Origin: Crystallibacter permensis
GTDB lineage: Bacteria > Actinomycetota > Actinomycetes > Actinomycetales > Micrococcaceae
DNA length: 64,000 nt
Direction: 5' to 3'
Assembly: GCF_025960875.1 (NCBI RefSeq)
Contig: NZ_JAODLR010000006.1
Location: 1 to 64,000 of the forward strand
Shown: piece by piece, positions 25,717 to 34,252 of the stretch
How the letters are laid out: each line of letters starts with the position of its first letter
How positions within the stretch are numbered: position 1 is the stretch's first letter
The notes under the pieces: generated by a model
What the model saw: the letters and a program-made list of their open reading frames with translations, nothing else
Databases searched by the model: none
Told to the model about the DNA's origin: nothing
Position numbers and translations under genes: made by a program

Positions 25717-27140
25717 ACTTTGCGAAACTCCTTGCGGTTTGCAGCTAATGGATCCTGTTCAGCACTGCGCCAGCCAGTGTACATGGCGGCCGCGGCGAAG
25801 ACGGCCAGTGCGAGCCAGATCACCACGTACACGCCGGTGTCCGCAGGGTTGTCCGGGTTCCGCAGCAGCGCGAACAAACTCCCGGCTCCCGCGGTGCCGA
25901 CCACGCCGCCCAGCTGGTCCGCCAACTGCAGCGACGCCGAGTTCCGGCCCCGCTCGGCCGGAGCGGACATCTTCAGAATCATGACCGACGTGGTGGACAG
26001 CGCCACGCCCATGGAGAAACCGGCGATTCCCCACACGAGAATGAGCAGCCAGAACGGTGCCTCCGGGTTGGTCAGCAGCGACATCAGTCCCATGGCGGCC
26101 GCGAGCACGCCGGAACCGATGACCAGCAGCCAATGCCTCTCTGTCCGCACCCGCGCCTGCACGAACGAGCCGATGCTCCAGCCCACCGCGCCCGAAGTCA
26201 GCGCCAGGCCTGCCGTCGCCGGCGAGATGCCGTGGGAAGCAACCAGCATCAGCGGGATGAAAGCCTCGGCGCCGAAGAACGCGAGGTTGATGAACCCGCG
26301 GGTGGCGACGACACTGGGCAGCCCGCGCTTCAGGCGCAGTGTGCCGGCCGGCATGAGACCCGGCAGGGCCAGCAACGCCAGCACGGTACCGACGGCCGCC
26401 ACGGCATAAAGTGCCGCGGCCGTTCCTGCCTCCGGCGTCTGGACTGCGCGGTACAGCGCCCATTGGGCCAGGAACACGCCGCCGGCCAGGACCAGTCCGC
26501 GGACAGCCTGCTGCTTGCCCAGGCGCCGGTCCATGGTCGGCTCTTCCGGCGCTCCGAGATGGCGCACCGAGGGCCAGATCACCAGCACCGCCAGCAGCAC
26601 GATGGGTGCCACGCCGTAGAAGACCAGCCGCCAGGACAAGTACTGCGCCAGCAGTCCGGCCACGTAGGGACCGATCAGGGACGGCACCACCCAGGCCGCC
26701 GCGAGCCAGCCGAAAATGACCGGCTGCACCTGCTGGGGGTACGCCTGCCCGATGATCACGTAGACCGCCACGATCAGGAAGCCGCCGCCGAGCCCGGCAA
26801 CGGCCCGCCCGGCGGTGAAGAGCCAGAACGTATCCGCCACGCCGGAGAGCACCAGGCCCGCCACCATCAGCGCCAGGCCAATCCCCAGCGAGGGCGTCGG
26901 GCCTCTGACGTCACACCAAATGCCCGCGATTACTGTGGCCAGCAGCGAAGCGGTCAGGAACATGGAGAACGCCAGCCCGTAGCTGGACTGCCCGTGCAGT
27001 TCCTGCGCGACCACCGGCATCGCCGTGGCGACCGCCATCGCTTCGAACGCGGTCAGCGTGATGATGGCCAGCAGCCCAATAGTCAGCGGCCGGTAGGCGG
27101 CGGACATCGCTCCCTGTGCGGCGGCGGGTGGTTCGGTCAT
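25713..27140 (-). CDS. MFS transporter (drug-exporter-like)
   Basis: A 475-residue permease with about 14 hydrophobic segments, MFS drug:H+ antiporter type. AVATAMPVVAQELHG near residues 36-50 resembles the first-helix signature of the 14-segment antiporters. The loop CDVRGPTPSLGIGL near 80 replaces the usual GxLaDrxGrkxxl, and motif C-like GLGGGFLIVAVYVIIGQAY is present. Substrate unknown. The stop overlaps the helicase start, an odd pairing that implies cotranscription. Confidence 0.83.
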   Translation of the reverse strand: MTEPPAAAQGAMSAAYRPLTIGLLAIITLTAFEAMAVATAMPVVAQELHGQSSYGLAFSMFLTASLLATVIAGIWCDVRGPTPSLGIGLALMVAGLVLSGVADTFWLFTAGRAVAGLGGGFLIVAVYVIIGQAYPQQVQPVIFGWLAAAWVVPSLIGPYVAGLLAQYLSWRLVFYGVAPIVLLAVLVIWPSVRHLGAPEEPTMDRRLGKQQAVRGLVLAGGVFLAQWALYRAVQTPEAGTAAALYAVAAVGTVLALLALPGLMPAGTLRLKRGLPSVVATRGFINLAFFGAEAFIPLMLVASHGISPATAGLALTSGAVGWSIGSFVQARVRTERHWLLVIGSGVLAAAMGLMSLLTNPEAPFWLLILVWGIAGFSMGVALSTTSVMILKMSAPAERGRNSASLQLADQLGGVVGTAGAGSLFALLRNPDNPADTGVYVVIWLALAVFAAAAMYTGWRSAEQDPLAANRKEFRKV

Positions 27141-27224
27141 CTGGTAATCAGTACATGCTTTCAGGCAGCGGGCAACGGCCGCCGGAAGGAACCTCCGACG
27201 GCCGCAGGTGAATCGAGGACAGGC

Positions 27225-27533
27225 TTACTTCTTGCCGGAATCGTCTTTTCCGGAACGCAGTCCTTCGTAGATTTCCTTGCACTCGGGGCAGACCGGGAAC
27301 TTCTTGGGGTCGCGGCCCGGCGTCCAGACCTTGCCGCACAGGGCAATCACCGGCTCACCTGAGAGCGCGGACTCCATGATCTTCTCTTTGCGCACATAGT
27401 GGGCAAAGCGCTCCCGGTCTCCGGGCTCGAGTTCCTCGCGCTGCTCTTCGCGTTCAATGGTTGCGGTGGAACCGCCCGGCCCCGAAGGATCGCGGTACGG
27501 GTCGTTTTCGAAGGGATCAGGAGGCAAAGTCAT
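27225..27533 (-). CDS. DUF3039 domain-containing protein
   Basis: A 102-residue acidic protein common in actinobacteria with no known function. The C-terminal half holds four Cys/His-type candidates, ALCGKVW and VCPECKEIY (C...CxxC), which suggests a small zinc site. GDRERFAHYVRKEKIMESAL is the conserved helical core. TAAGAT lies six bases before the ATG, so it probably has a leaderless promoter. It precedes the MFS-helicase pair on the same strand with an 84-base gap. Confidence 0.85.
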   Translation of the reverse strand: MTLPPDPFENDPYRDPSGPGGSTATIEREEQREELEPGDRERFAHYVRKEKIMESALSGEPVIALCGKVWTPGRDPKKFPVCPECKEIYEGLRSGKDDSGKK

Positions 27534-27539
27534 GTGTCC

Positions 27540-27545
27540 ATCTTA
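27540..27545 (-). promoter_or_regulatory. -10-like TAAGAT before DUF3039 gene
   Basis: TAAGAT is separated from the ATG by six bases (GGACAC). No Shine-Dalgarno sequence is present. Confidence 0.5.
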
Positions 27546-27572
27546 CCCGCCGCTTCCCCGCACCCGAGGTGC

Positions 27573-27607
27573 TAACGACGGCGAAACCCAAGGCCCCGCC
27601 GTCGTTA
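27573..27607 (-). terminator. Terminator hairpin after the ABC permease
   Basis: TAACGACGGCG (27573-27583) pairs perfectly with CGCCGTCGTTA (27597-27607), an 11-bp stem around a 13-base loop. It lies 26 bases beyond the stop of the minus-strand permease gene and upstream of the DUF3039 promoter. Confidence 0.6.
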
Positions 27608-27632
27608 TTTGGACTTTTCCGTCCAGCGGAGG

Positions 27633-29204
27633 CTACTTGTTGACGGCCACGGCCTGCAGCAGTTCGGGGGCCCGGCGGTCATACCACTTCCCGCCGGCCC
27701 GCAGCCCGACAAAGAGCAGCACGGCACCCAGCAACAGGCCGACAGCCAGCGCCGCCCAGCTCCAGATTGCGTCGCCGGTGAGCATGGCGGCCAGCAGCAG
27801 GCCGGCCTCCGGGAGCACCAGCAGCAGCTGGACCGCCATGCCGCCCATCTGCACGATCATCATCCGGGCCGTCGAGCCGGGCGGAGTCTTGAAGGGGCTC
27901 TCCCCCGGCAGCGGGACGTTGTAGGTGTAGCGGGCCGACACCACGCTGGAGAGCCCGAAGCCGGTCAGCAAGGTGCCCAGCGACAGGCCCAGCACCCCGG
28001 GCAGCAGCTCCCAGCTGCCCAGCCAGAAGAAAGGCATGACGGCGAAAACCAGCGTCACCGGCAGCGCAAAGACCGCGCAGGCCACCACGCGCCCGGCCCG
28101 GTCCGCGAGGCCGCTGACGCCGGTGGTCAGGTGCAGGGCGAAGGCGGTGTTGTCATAGGAGATGTCGGCCGAGATGCCGAAAGCGAGCAGGAACGCCATG
28201 ATCGGGCCGAGCCACATCATGAAGCTGAAATCACCGCCCTGCGAGAAGGCGAAGAACATCACCACGGGGATCAGCGGAACGGAGATCAGCGAAGCGCCGT
28301 AGCGCGGATCCTTGAACCAGTAGGTGAGGGCCCGTGCCGCGATGGCACCGGTGGGCGTGCCGGGAAAACGGGAGAAGAAGCCCAGACGGCCGCCGGCCCG
28401 GCGGGTGACCGCGTTGTACGGCGGCGTCACCAGCGCACGGGCCAGGCTGATTTTCCACAACCAGGCGATCAGGGCCAGGAACGCCGCGCCGATGGCGAAA
28501 CGGGCCGCCGCCACGCCCCAGTTTCCCAGCGCCAGGTCGCCGGGCACTGCCCAGATGCTGCCCAGCGGCGTCCACGCGAGCGTTTCGGCCAGTGAGGGGA
28601 GGAAATCGCGGGAGCTCTGCAGTCCCTCGGTGACGCCGATGATGATGGGGCCCAGGAGCATCAGCGGAATGATGCCGATAATGCCGCTGAGGTCTTTGAA
28701 CCGGCGTGAACTGGCCAGCGTGGTTGACGCTGACGTTGTTAGCCGGGAGAGCACAATGCAGGTCAGAACTGCGACGGCGGCGCAGGGTATGGCCGCGATC
28801 ATCGCCACGGGCTGGCGCCACCACATGGCAGCCTGGCCCAACGCCGCCAGCAAGGTGACCAGGCCCGGAATACCGATAACACCGCCGATGGCCAGTCCCA
28901 GCAGCAGCTGCCGCATGGGCACGGCGAACGTGACAAAGCGGGCCGGGTCCAGTGTCATGTCGACGCCGGTGGCCACCATGGGGATCAGCGCCCAGCCCAG
29001 GAACGCGGCCGCACCGCCGAGGATGACGGCCATCCGTCCTATCCCTGGTTCGTGCGTGGCCAGCAGGACCAGCCCGGCGATGAGCAGCACCAGGACGCCC
29101 AGCGCATAGAGGCCGCCGAGGATGACGCCGACCAGCTGCCAGGGGCTGCGCTTGAAGCCGTTGCGCAGCAGGGTCAGCTTGAGCCTTACGAGGTGCGCAA
29201 CCAC
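27633..29204 (-). CDS. ABC exporter permease (ABC-2-like)
   Basis: A 523-residue membrane protein with about 12 hydrophobic segments in two similar halves, partner of the ATP-binding gene just upstream. Residues 1-20 (VVAHLVRLKLTLLRNGFKRS) form a basic cytoplasmic start typical of these permeases. I choose GTG 29204, which has GGAGGG six bases upstream and overlaps the end of the ATP-binding gene by 19 bases. The frame stays open 45 codons further but that part is an out-of-frame copy of the upstream gene. Cargo unknown. Confidence 0.8.
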   Translation of the reverse strand: MVAHLVRLKLTLLRNGFKRSPWQLVGVILGGLYALGVLVLLIAGLVLLATHEPGIGRMAVILGGAAAFLGWALIPMVATGVDMTLDPARFVTFAVPMRQLLLGLAIGGVIGIPGLVTLLAALGQAAMWWRQPVAMIAAIPCAAVAVLTCIVLSRLTTSASTTLASSRRFKDLSGIIGIIPLMLLGPIIIGVTEGLQSSRDFLPSLAETLAWTPLGSIWAVPGDLALGNWGVAAARFAIGAAFLALIAWLWKISLARALVTPPYNAVTRRAGGRLGFFSRFPGTPTGAIAARALTYWFKDPRYGASLISVPLIPVVMFFAFSQGGDFSFMMWLGPIMAFLLAFGISADISYDNTAFALHLTTGVSGLADRAGRVVACAVFALPVTLVFAVMPFFWLGSWELLPGVLGLSLGTLLTGFGLSSVVSARYTYNVPLPGESPFKTPPGSTARMMIVQMGGMAVQLLLVLPEAGLLLAAMLTGDAIWSWAALAVGLLLGAVLLFVGLRAGGKWYDRRAPELLQAVAVNK

Positions 29205-30049
29205 TCGAGTCCCTCCGCCTGGTTCCGGCCGCCGACCAACTGCACAAACCGGTCCTCCAAGCTGGCCCCGGCCCGGACCTCGTCCACGGTGCCGGCTGCC
29301 AGCACGTTGCCGTTGGCGATGACGGCAACGTGGTCGCACATGCGCTGGACCAGGTCCATCACGTGACTCGAGACAATCACCGTGCCGCCCGAATCCACGT
29401 AATCGTGCAGAATGTCCCGAATGTTGGCCGCCGAGACCGGGTCCACCGCCTCGAACGGCTCATCCAGCACCAGCAGCTTCGGGGCATGGATCAACGCCGA
29501 AGCCAGCGCGATTTTCTTGGTCATGCCCGCCGAGTAGTCGACTACCAGCGTGCCTGCATCATTAGTCAGGTCCATCGCCCGCAGCAGGTCCGCGACCCGG
29601 CCGGCCACGGTTTCCCGGTCCATCCCGCGCAGCAGGCCCGCATAGGTGACCAGTTGCTCGCCGGTTAGGCGGTCAAAAAGCCGCACACCGTCGGGCAGCA
29701 CCCCCATCAGCCGCTTGGCTTCCAGCGGCTGGGCCCACACGTCGACACCATGCACCCACACCTGGCCGTAGTCCGGACGCAGCAGCCCCGTTGCCATGGA
29801 CAAAGAGGTGGTCTTACCCGCACCGTTGGGCCCCACCAGGCCGTAGAACGATCCCGTCGGCACATCCAGGTTCACGCCGTTGACGGCGATCTTCTCGCCG
29901 AAGCGCTTCGCCAGACCGCGGACGGCAAGAGCCGGTGCGCGTGGTGGAACCGAGGCTGTTTCGGCCGGCTGGACCGGCTCGGGATAGTCAGATGGTGCGG
30001 GAGAAGCCGTGCCGGAATCGGCAGGCGGCCAGGCGTCGGGGGATGTCAT
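29186..30049 (-). CDS. ABC transporter ATP-binding protein
   Basis: A 287-residue nucleotide-binding subunit. After a Pro/Ala/Ser-rich N-terminal 38 residues come Walker A GLVGPNGAGKTTSLSM near 69-84, the signature VDYSAGMTKKIALASALIH (YSAGM replacing LSGGQ) near 170-188, Walker B LLVLDEPFEAVDP near 193-205 and the switch VIVSSHVMDLVQRM. The YSAGM signature is seen in several exporter ATPases. It overlaps the permease start. TACCGT six bases before the ATG predicts a leaderless operon mRNA. Confidence 0.9.
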   Translation of the reverse strand: MTSPDAWPPADSGTASPAPSDYPEPVQPAETASVPPRAPALAVRGLAKRFGEKIAVNGVNLDVPTGSFYGLVGPNGAGKTTSLSMATGLLRPDYGQVWVHGVDVWAQPLEAKRLMGVLPDGVRLFDRLTGEQLVTYAGLLRGMDRETVAGRVADLLRAMDLTNDAGTLVVDYSAGMTKKIALASALIHAPKLLVLDEPFEAVDPVSAANIRDILHDYVDSGGTVIVSSHVMDLVQRMCDHVAVIANGNVLAAGTVDEVRAGASLEDRFVQLVGGRNQAEGLEWLRTS

Positions 30050-30055
30050 GAACCC

Positions 30056-30061
30056 ACGGTA
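30056..30061 (-). promoter_or_regulatory. -10-like TACCGT before ABC ATPase
   Basis: TACCGT is six bases upstream of the ATG at 30049 with GGGTTC between them. Confidence 0.45.
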
Positions 30062-30097
30062 ACAACGCCGGTTCCCTGTTCACATCATCCGCAAGGA

Positions 30098-31210
30098 CTA
30101 AAAATTCTCCCGCACGGCTGCACGCTGGTACTGCGGGGCCCAGGGCAGATCATGACCGAGTTCCACGGCGGCGCGCTGCCACCAATGCGGGTCACGCAAG
30201 GCGGCGCGCGCGATCAGGACGGCGTCCGCGTCGCCGTCGGAAATAATGTGGTCGGCGTGGCTGGCCGAGGAAATCAGCCCCACCGCGCCGACGGGCAGCC
30301 CGGTCCGCTGCCGGAGCTCTGCGGCGAAGGGCACCTGGTAGCCGGGAGCCAGCGGAATGCGGACACCGGGCACGGCGCCGCCGCTGGAAACATCGACGAA
30401 ATCCACCCCGTGTTCGCGTGCGGCCGCAGCCATCCGGGAAACCGACTCCGGGTCCAGCCCGCCCGGGGCCCAGTCCGAGGCCGAAACACGCAGCAGCAGC
30501 GGCATAGCATCGGGGATCACGCCGCGGACTGCGTCGATGACCGCAAGCAGCAGCTTTGACCGCTTCAGCTCGGACCCTCCCCAGGCATCGTCCCGGTTAT
30601 TGACCAGGGGGCTGAGGAACTGGTGCAGCAGGTAGCCATGGGCGCCGTGGATTTCGATGGTGTCGAAACCGGCCCAGACGGCACGGGCCGCGGCATCCCT
30701 GAAGTCCGTAATGACCTGTTGGATTCCGTTTTCGTCCAGTGCCTCCGGTGCGTCCAGTCCGCCGAACGGTTCGCTGGTCGGGGCGAGAGTCTGCCAGCCG
30801 CCTTCCGAGCGCGGGACACTTCCACGCTCGACGGCGAAAGGCCAGTAGGTGGAGGCCTTGCGGCCGGCGTGGGCAAGCTGAATGCCGACCTTCGCACCGG
30901 CTGCCCCGTGCCGGTGGACAAAATCCGTGATCCGGCTCCAAGCATCTGCCTGCGCGTCGGTCCAGATGCCGGTGTCACGGCCGCTGATACGTCCTGCGGC
31001 GCTTACCGCCGTGGCTTCGGTCAGGATCAGTGCCGCTCCCCCCACCGCGAACTGGCCCAGGTGCATCAGATGCCAGTCGTTGGGCACACCCGGCGCATCC
31101 GCGCCGTCCACGGAGTACTGGCACATCGGTGCCACCCATCCGCGGTGCGCCAGCTCCAGACCCCGCAGGATGATGGGGCTGAACAGTCCCGTTGTTCCGT
31201 CGGCAGCCAC
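30098..31210 (-). CDS. NADH:flavin oxidoreductase, old yellow enzyme family (YqjM/NamA-like)
   Basis: A 370-residue FMN-dependent ene-reductase that reduces activated C=C bonds with NAD(P)H. Landmarks are RGWVAPMCQYSVDG near residues 23-36 (the Cys of the YqjM class that tunes the flavin), QLAHAGRKASTYWPF near 107-121, the FMN/substrate residues in IEIHGAHGYLLHQFLSPLVN near 183-202, and AVGLISSASHADHIISDG near 312. Start is GTG 31210 with AAAGGCGGG upstream. It lies 11 bases after the YbbN-like gene and probably forms an operon with it. Confidence 0.92.
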   Translation of the reverse strand: MAADGTTGLFSPIILRGLELAHRGWVAPMCQYSVDGADAPGVPNDWHLMHLGQFAVGGAALILTEATAVSAAGRISGRDTGIWTDAQADAWSRITDFVHRHGAAGAKVGIQLAHAGRKASTYWPFAVERGSVPRSEGGWQTLAPTSEPFGGLDAPEALDENGIQQVITDFRDAAARAVWAGFDTIEIHGAHGYLLHQFLSPLVNNRDDAWGGSELKRSKLLLAVIDAVRGVIPDAMPLLLRVSASDWAPGGLDPESVSRMAAAAREHGVDFVDVSSGGAVPGVRIPLAPGYQVPFAAELRQRTGLPVGAVGLISSASHADHIISDGDADAVLIARAALRDPHWWQRAAVELGHDLPWAPQYQRAAVRENF

Positions 31211-31221
31211 CGGGCCCGCCT

Positions 31222-32190
31222 TTAAAAAAGTGCCCGGGCCAAGGCCTGGCGGGCTTTGGAAACCCGCGGGTCCGTCGCCCCGACAACCTCGAACAGGTCC
31301 ACCAGGCGCGCGCGTGCCGCTTCGCGGTTATCGCCGGCGTTCCGGGCGACAAACTTCACCAGCCGCGCGAACGCATCTTCGATATGGCCGCCGGATACAT
31401 CCAGGTCCGCCACTGCCAGCTGTGCTGCCAGATCATCCGGGTTCTCCGCCGCGGCGGTGCGGATAGCTGCGCCATCGGCACCCTCCAGGCGCTGCATCAG
31501 TTCAACCTGCGCCAGCCCGGTCTTGGCTTCATGATCGGCGGGCTGCTCGGCCAGCGCCTTGCGGTAGGCGGCGGCAGCGGCAGCAAAGTCACCGGCTTCG
31601 ATCGCGTCGAACGCCTCCTGATGCAGAGGCGGCAGCGGCGGTTCGGCCGGGGCTTCCTCCTGTCCGTCGGCAGAACCGGCACGCCCGGTCACTCCGTTGG
31701 CTTCAGCTACCTTGAGCAGTTCCTCCACGAAGGAGCGCAGTTCCTCTTCGCTGGCGAGGCCCTGGAACAGCGGAATGGGCTGGCCCTTCAGCAAGGCCAC
31801 GGCCGCAGGCACGCTCTGCAGCTGGAACGCCTGCCCGATGCCGGGGCTGGCCTCCACGTCAACCCGCGCCAGGATGAACCGGCCGGCGTATTCGTCCGCC
31901 ACCTTCTTGAACACGGCGGACAGCTGCTGGGCGATGTCGCTGTATCCGGCCGTGAGTTCCACGATCACCGGAACCTGCGCGGAAAGCTGGACCAGGGACG
32001 AGAAGCTTTCCTGATTGACGTCCACGATGTAGGGTACGCGTGCGCCGTTGCCGTCCTCACCGGCGGGCGCCGCCGTACCGGGCGCGTTGCCCGCCGGTGG
32101 CTGCGGCCGCTTAAGCGCGGACAGATCCACGGCTCCGCGGAGATTAAGGGATGACGGCGCAGGGCCCTGCCCTGAAGCTGGAATGCTCAT
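31222..32190 (-). CDS. YbbN-like co-chaperone: thioredoxin fold without CxxC, plus TPR
   Basis: A 322-residue protein with a thioredoxin-like domain (about 50-165) and TPR-like helical repeats (about 185-315), the YbbN/CnoX layout. The active-site loop reads VELTAGYSDIAQQL where a thioredoxin would have WCxxC, so no redox cysteines remain; the cis-Pro region SVPAAVALLKG is kept. YbbN proteins bind unfolding proteins and pass them to DnaK or GroEL. The N-terminal 45 residues are Pro/Ala-rich. It corresponds in position to Rv1324. TAGTGT six bases before the ATG predicts a leaderless mRNA. Confidence 0.87.
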   Translation of the reverse strand: MSIPASGQGPAPSSLNLRGAVDLSALKRPQPPAGNAPGTAAPAGEDGNGARVPYIVDVNQESFSSLVQLSAQVPVIVELTAGYSDIAQQLSAVFKKVADEYAGRFILARVDVEASPGIGQAFQLQSVPAAVALLKGQPIPLFQGLASEEELRSFVEELLKVAEANGVTGRAGSADGQEEAPAEPPLPPLHQEAFDAIEAGDFAAAAAAYRKALAEQPADHEAKTGLAQVELMQRLEGADGAAIRTAAAENPDDLAAQLAVADLDVSGGHIEDAFARLVKFVARNAGDNREAARARLVDLFEVVGATDPRVSKARQALARALF

Positions 32191-32196
32191 GACATC

Positions 32197-32202
32197 ACAC
32201 TA
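32197..32202 (-). promoter_or_regulatory. -10-like TAGTGT before YbbN-like gene
   Basis: TAGTGT, then GATGTC, then the ATG. Leaderless spacing, no ribosome-binding site. Confidence 0.45.
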
Positions 32203-32249
32203 ATACGGATCCTCGGGGCCTTCCGAATTCGGCGGGCAGGTGTTCGGAC

Positions 32250-33971
32250 TTACTTCAGGCGGACGTCCACCAGGTCCTGGGCCACGCCGATAACGGTGAT
32301 CGGCTCCTTGGATCCTGCCGGCGGAACATAGATGGCTACGGACTCACCGTAAGTGACGTCCACGCCTTTCGTGGTGGTCTGCTCCCCTGCCAGCGCCGCG
32401 AACTCATCGGAGAGTCCAACGGTGGCACCCGGCTCCGACGGAACGCTGCTCATAACGTTGCGCATGTATCCGTAGACCATGGCCCCGCCGTCGGCCGTCT
32501 TCAGTGCCCGTACGGATTTCCCGTCGACGCTGCGGCTGAAGGAGATGTCCGCATTGTCGTTGGACGCGACCTGGTCCTTCTGGAAGGACGTGATCTGTTC
32601 AGCGAAGGTATTCTCCGCGACGGCTTCCTTGTTCTTGCCGTCCGTCAGATGGCCGGCCAGCAGCTTCAGGGCCTCTTGCGGCGCGTGCAGCAGGCCGTCC
32701 TTGCTATCAGCCGGCACCGAGGGGGAGCCGCCCTTTTCGGTGGAGACCTGGGGGAAAGTTGTTCCGGGCAGCATCTGCACCGCGTGGACCATCTTGTAGT
32801 TCTCCCGCGGCGTTGCCTGGGAGAGCACCACTACCTGCGGAACCGGGTTGTCGTCGCCCCGCGTCACCGCCACAACGGTCCGGGGCCACTCCGGGCCGCT
32901 GTCGACCATGGAGGTCAGAACCGGATCCGCGGCAACGGGCACGAGTGCTGCCACATCGCCATTCTCTGCCCGGACCTTGTAGTTGGCCTCACGCAGTGCG
33001 AGTGCTGCACCGCCGACCCGGGCGTTAAGTTCGCCGGCGTCGCGAGCAGCGTCACCCGCGGTGACAGCTCCAGCCACTGCATCCATGATGCAGTTCAACT
33101 GCCCGTCCAGCACGACGGGGTAGGCAGCCGCTGCCGCCTCGGGCGAAGCGGCAGGCTCGCCGGCGTGCGCCGGCAGGACCTGCGCGGTCAGCGCCGTACC
33201 CGCAGCGAGCACGACGGCCAAGGCTCCAGCGCCGGAACGTCGTCCATCGGTACGGGATTCAGCCCTTCCGGCGGAGGCACCGGAGCCGCCCCCTGCTGCC
33301 ACGCGGCGGCCGCTGACAACTGCGGTCTCGTCCAGGCTGCCGGCAGGCCGGTCACCAGGCCCACCGGCCGGGGCAGCTCCGCCACCGCGGCGGGAAATGA
33401 TGGCGATGGCCAGTCCGAGCACTGCCAGCAACGCGCCAATAATGATCAGGGCGATGCTCCCGGGAGATGTGGTGTCGTTCGGCCAGCTGACCGTAACGTT
33501 CGTGGGGGCGGGCTTGGTACCGTCTGCAGCCAGCAGAATGGACCACTCGCCCTCGGCAGGTGCGATCCACCGGTGCTCGGTGCTTTGCGCGGCGGTCTCT
33601 TCGCTGACCCACAGATCCGATCCTGCGGGGTTGGGAACCTTCGCGTCTCCCTCTACCGCGCTGCCCTGCAGTTGCCCGTCCGCTACGGCGGAAATTGACG
33701 TATGCGCGGCTTCGCCGATCCAGGCATCAACGTCGCCGGCACGGCCCACTGCCAGGAAGAACTCTCCCTCGCCTTCAACCGTGATATCCACGCGTTCATC
33801 ATCCACGCCAAGCACGCCGGGCTCGATCACCGTCACCGGCGCCGTGGATTCAGCTGCTGAATAGCTCGCGGAAACTGTCTCCGGAGGTGCCCAGACGGTT
33901 CGCAGGGCGATTCCGAGCACCACGGCGAGGAGGCCGGCTGCAATCAGGGCCACTGCAATTTTTAAACGCAC
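32250..33971 (-). CDS. Unrecognised membrane-anchored protein with three hydrophobic segments
   Basis: I do not recognise a family. The 573-residue protein has an N-terminal segment (about 3-23, LKIAVALIAAGLLAVVLGIA), an exposed acidic domain (about 30-165), a second segment (about 171-192), a flexible Gly/Arg/Ser-rich stretch, and a third segment (about 249-270) ending in LPAHAG like a signal-peptidase site. A 300-residue acidic C-terminal domain follows, so both folded domains should lie outside the membrane. The C-terminal domain has one Cys (GQLNCIMDAV). The start is GTG 33971 with GATAGG upstream; an in-frame TTG five codons earlier is possible. It stands divergent from the AI-2E family gene. 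Confidence 0.75.
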   Translation of the reverse strand: MRLKIAVALIAAGLLAVVLGIALRTVWAPPETVSASYSAAESTAPVTVIEPGVLGVDDERVDITVEGEGEFFLAVGRAGDVDAWIGEAAHTSISAVADGQLQGSAVEGDAKVPNPAGSDLWVSEETAAQSTEHRWIAPAEGEWSILLAADGTKPAPTNVTVSWPNDTTSPGSIALIIIGALLAVLGLAIAIISRRGGGAAPAGGPGDRPAGSLDETAVVSGRRVAAGGGSGASAGRAESRTDGRRSGAGALAVVLAAGTALTAQVLPAHAGEPAASPEAAAAAYPVVLDGQLNCIMDAVAGAVTAGDAARDAGELNARVGGAALALREANYKVRAENGDVAALVPVAADPVLTSMVDSGPEWPRTVVAVTRGDDNPVPQVVVLSQATPRENYKMVHAVQMLPGTTFPQVSTEKGGSPSVPADSKDGLLHAPQEALKLLAGHLTDGKNKEAVAENTFAEQITSFQKDQVASNDNADISFSRSVDGKSVRALKTADGGAMVYGYMRNVMSSVPSEPGATVGLSDEFAALAGEQTTTKGVDVTYGESVAIYVPPAGSKEPITVIGVAQDLVDVRLK

Positions 33972-34252
33972 AAAAATACCTATCAATCGTCGCTGCGGGG
34001 CATGACGCCCGCGTCAAACCGCGGCGGAACGGGGTCAGTCCGCGGGTGGAAATGTCATCGCTCGTCATCGGCCGATCTTTTATAACCCTATGGTAACGAA
34101 AAAGGCTGTTAGAGTGCCTTCTTGGTGACAGCCGCCACCCGGGCACCGGCGTTCGGCCCTGCCACCCGTGGTTGCTGCTGACAACCGCTGATACTCTTCG
34201 ACAAAGTCCATCCCGTCTACGTTCGCGGGCTGAGGGAAACAGGTTCATACGC

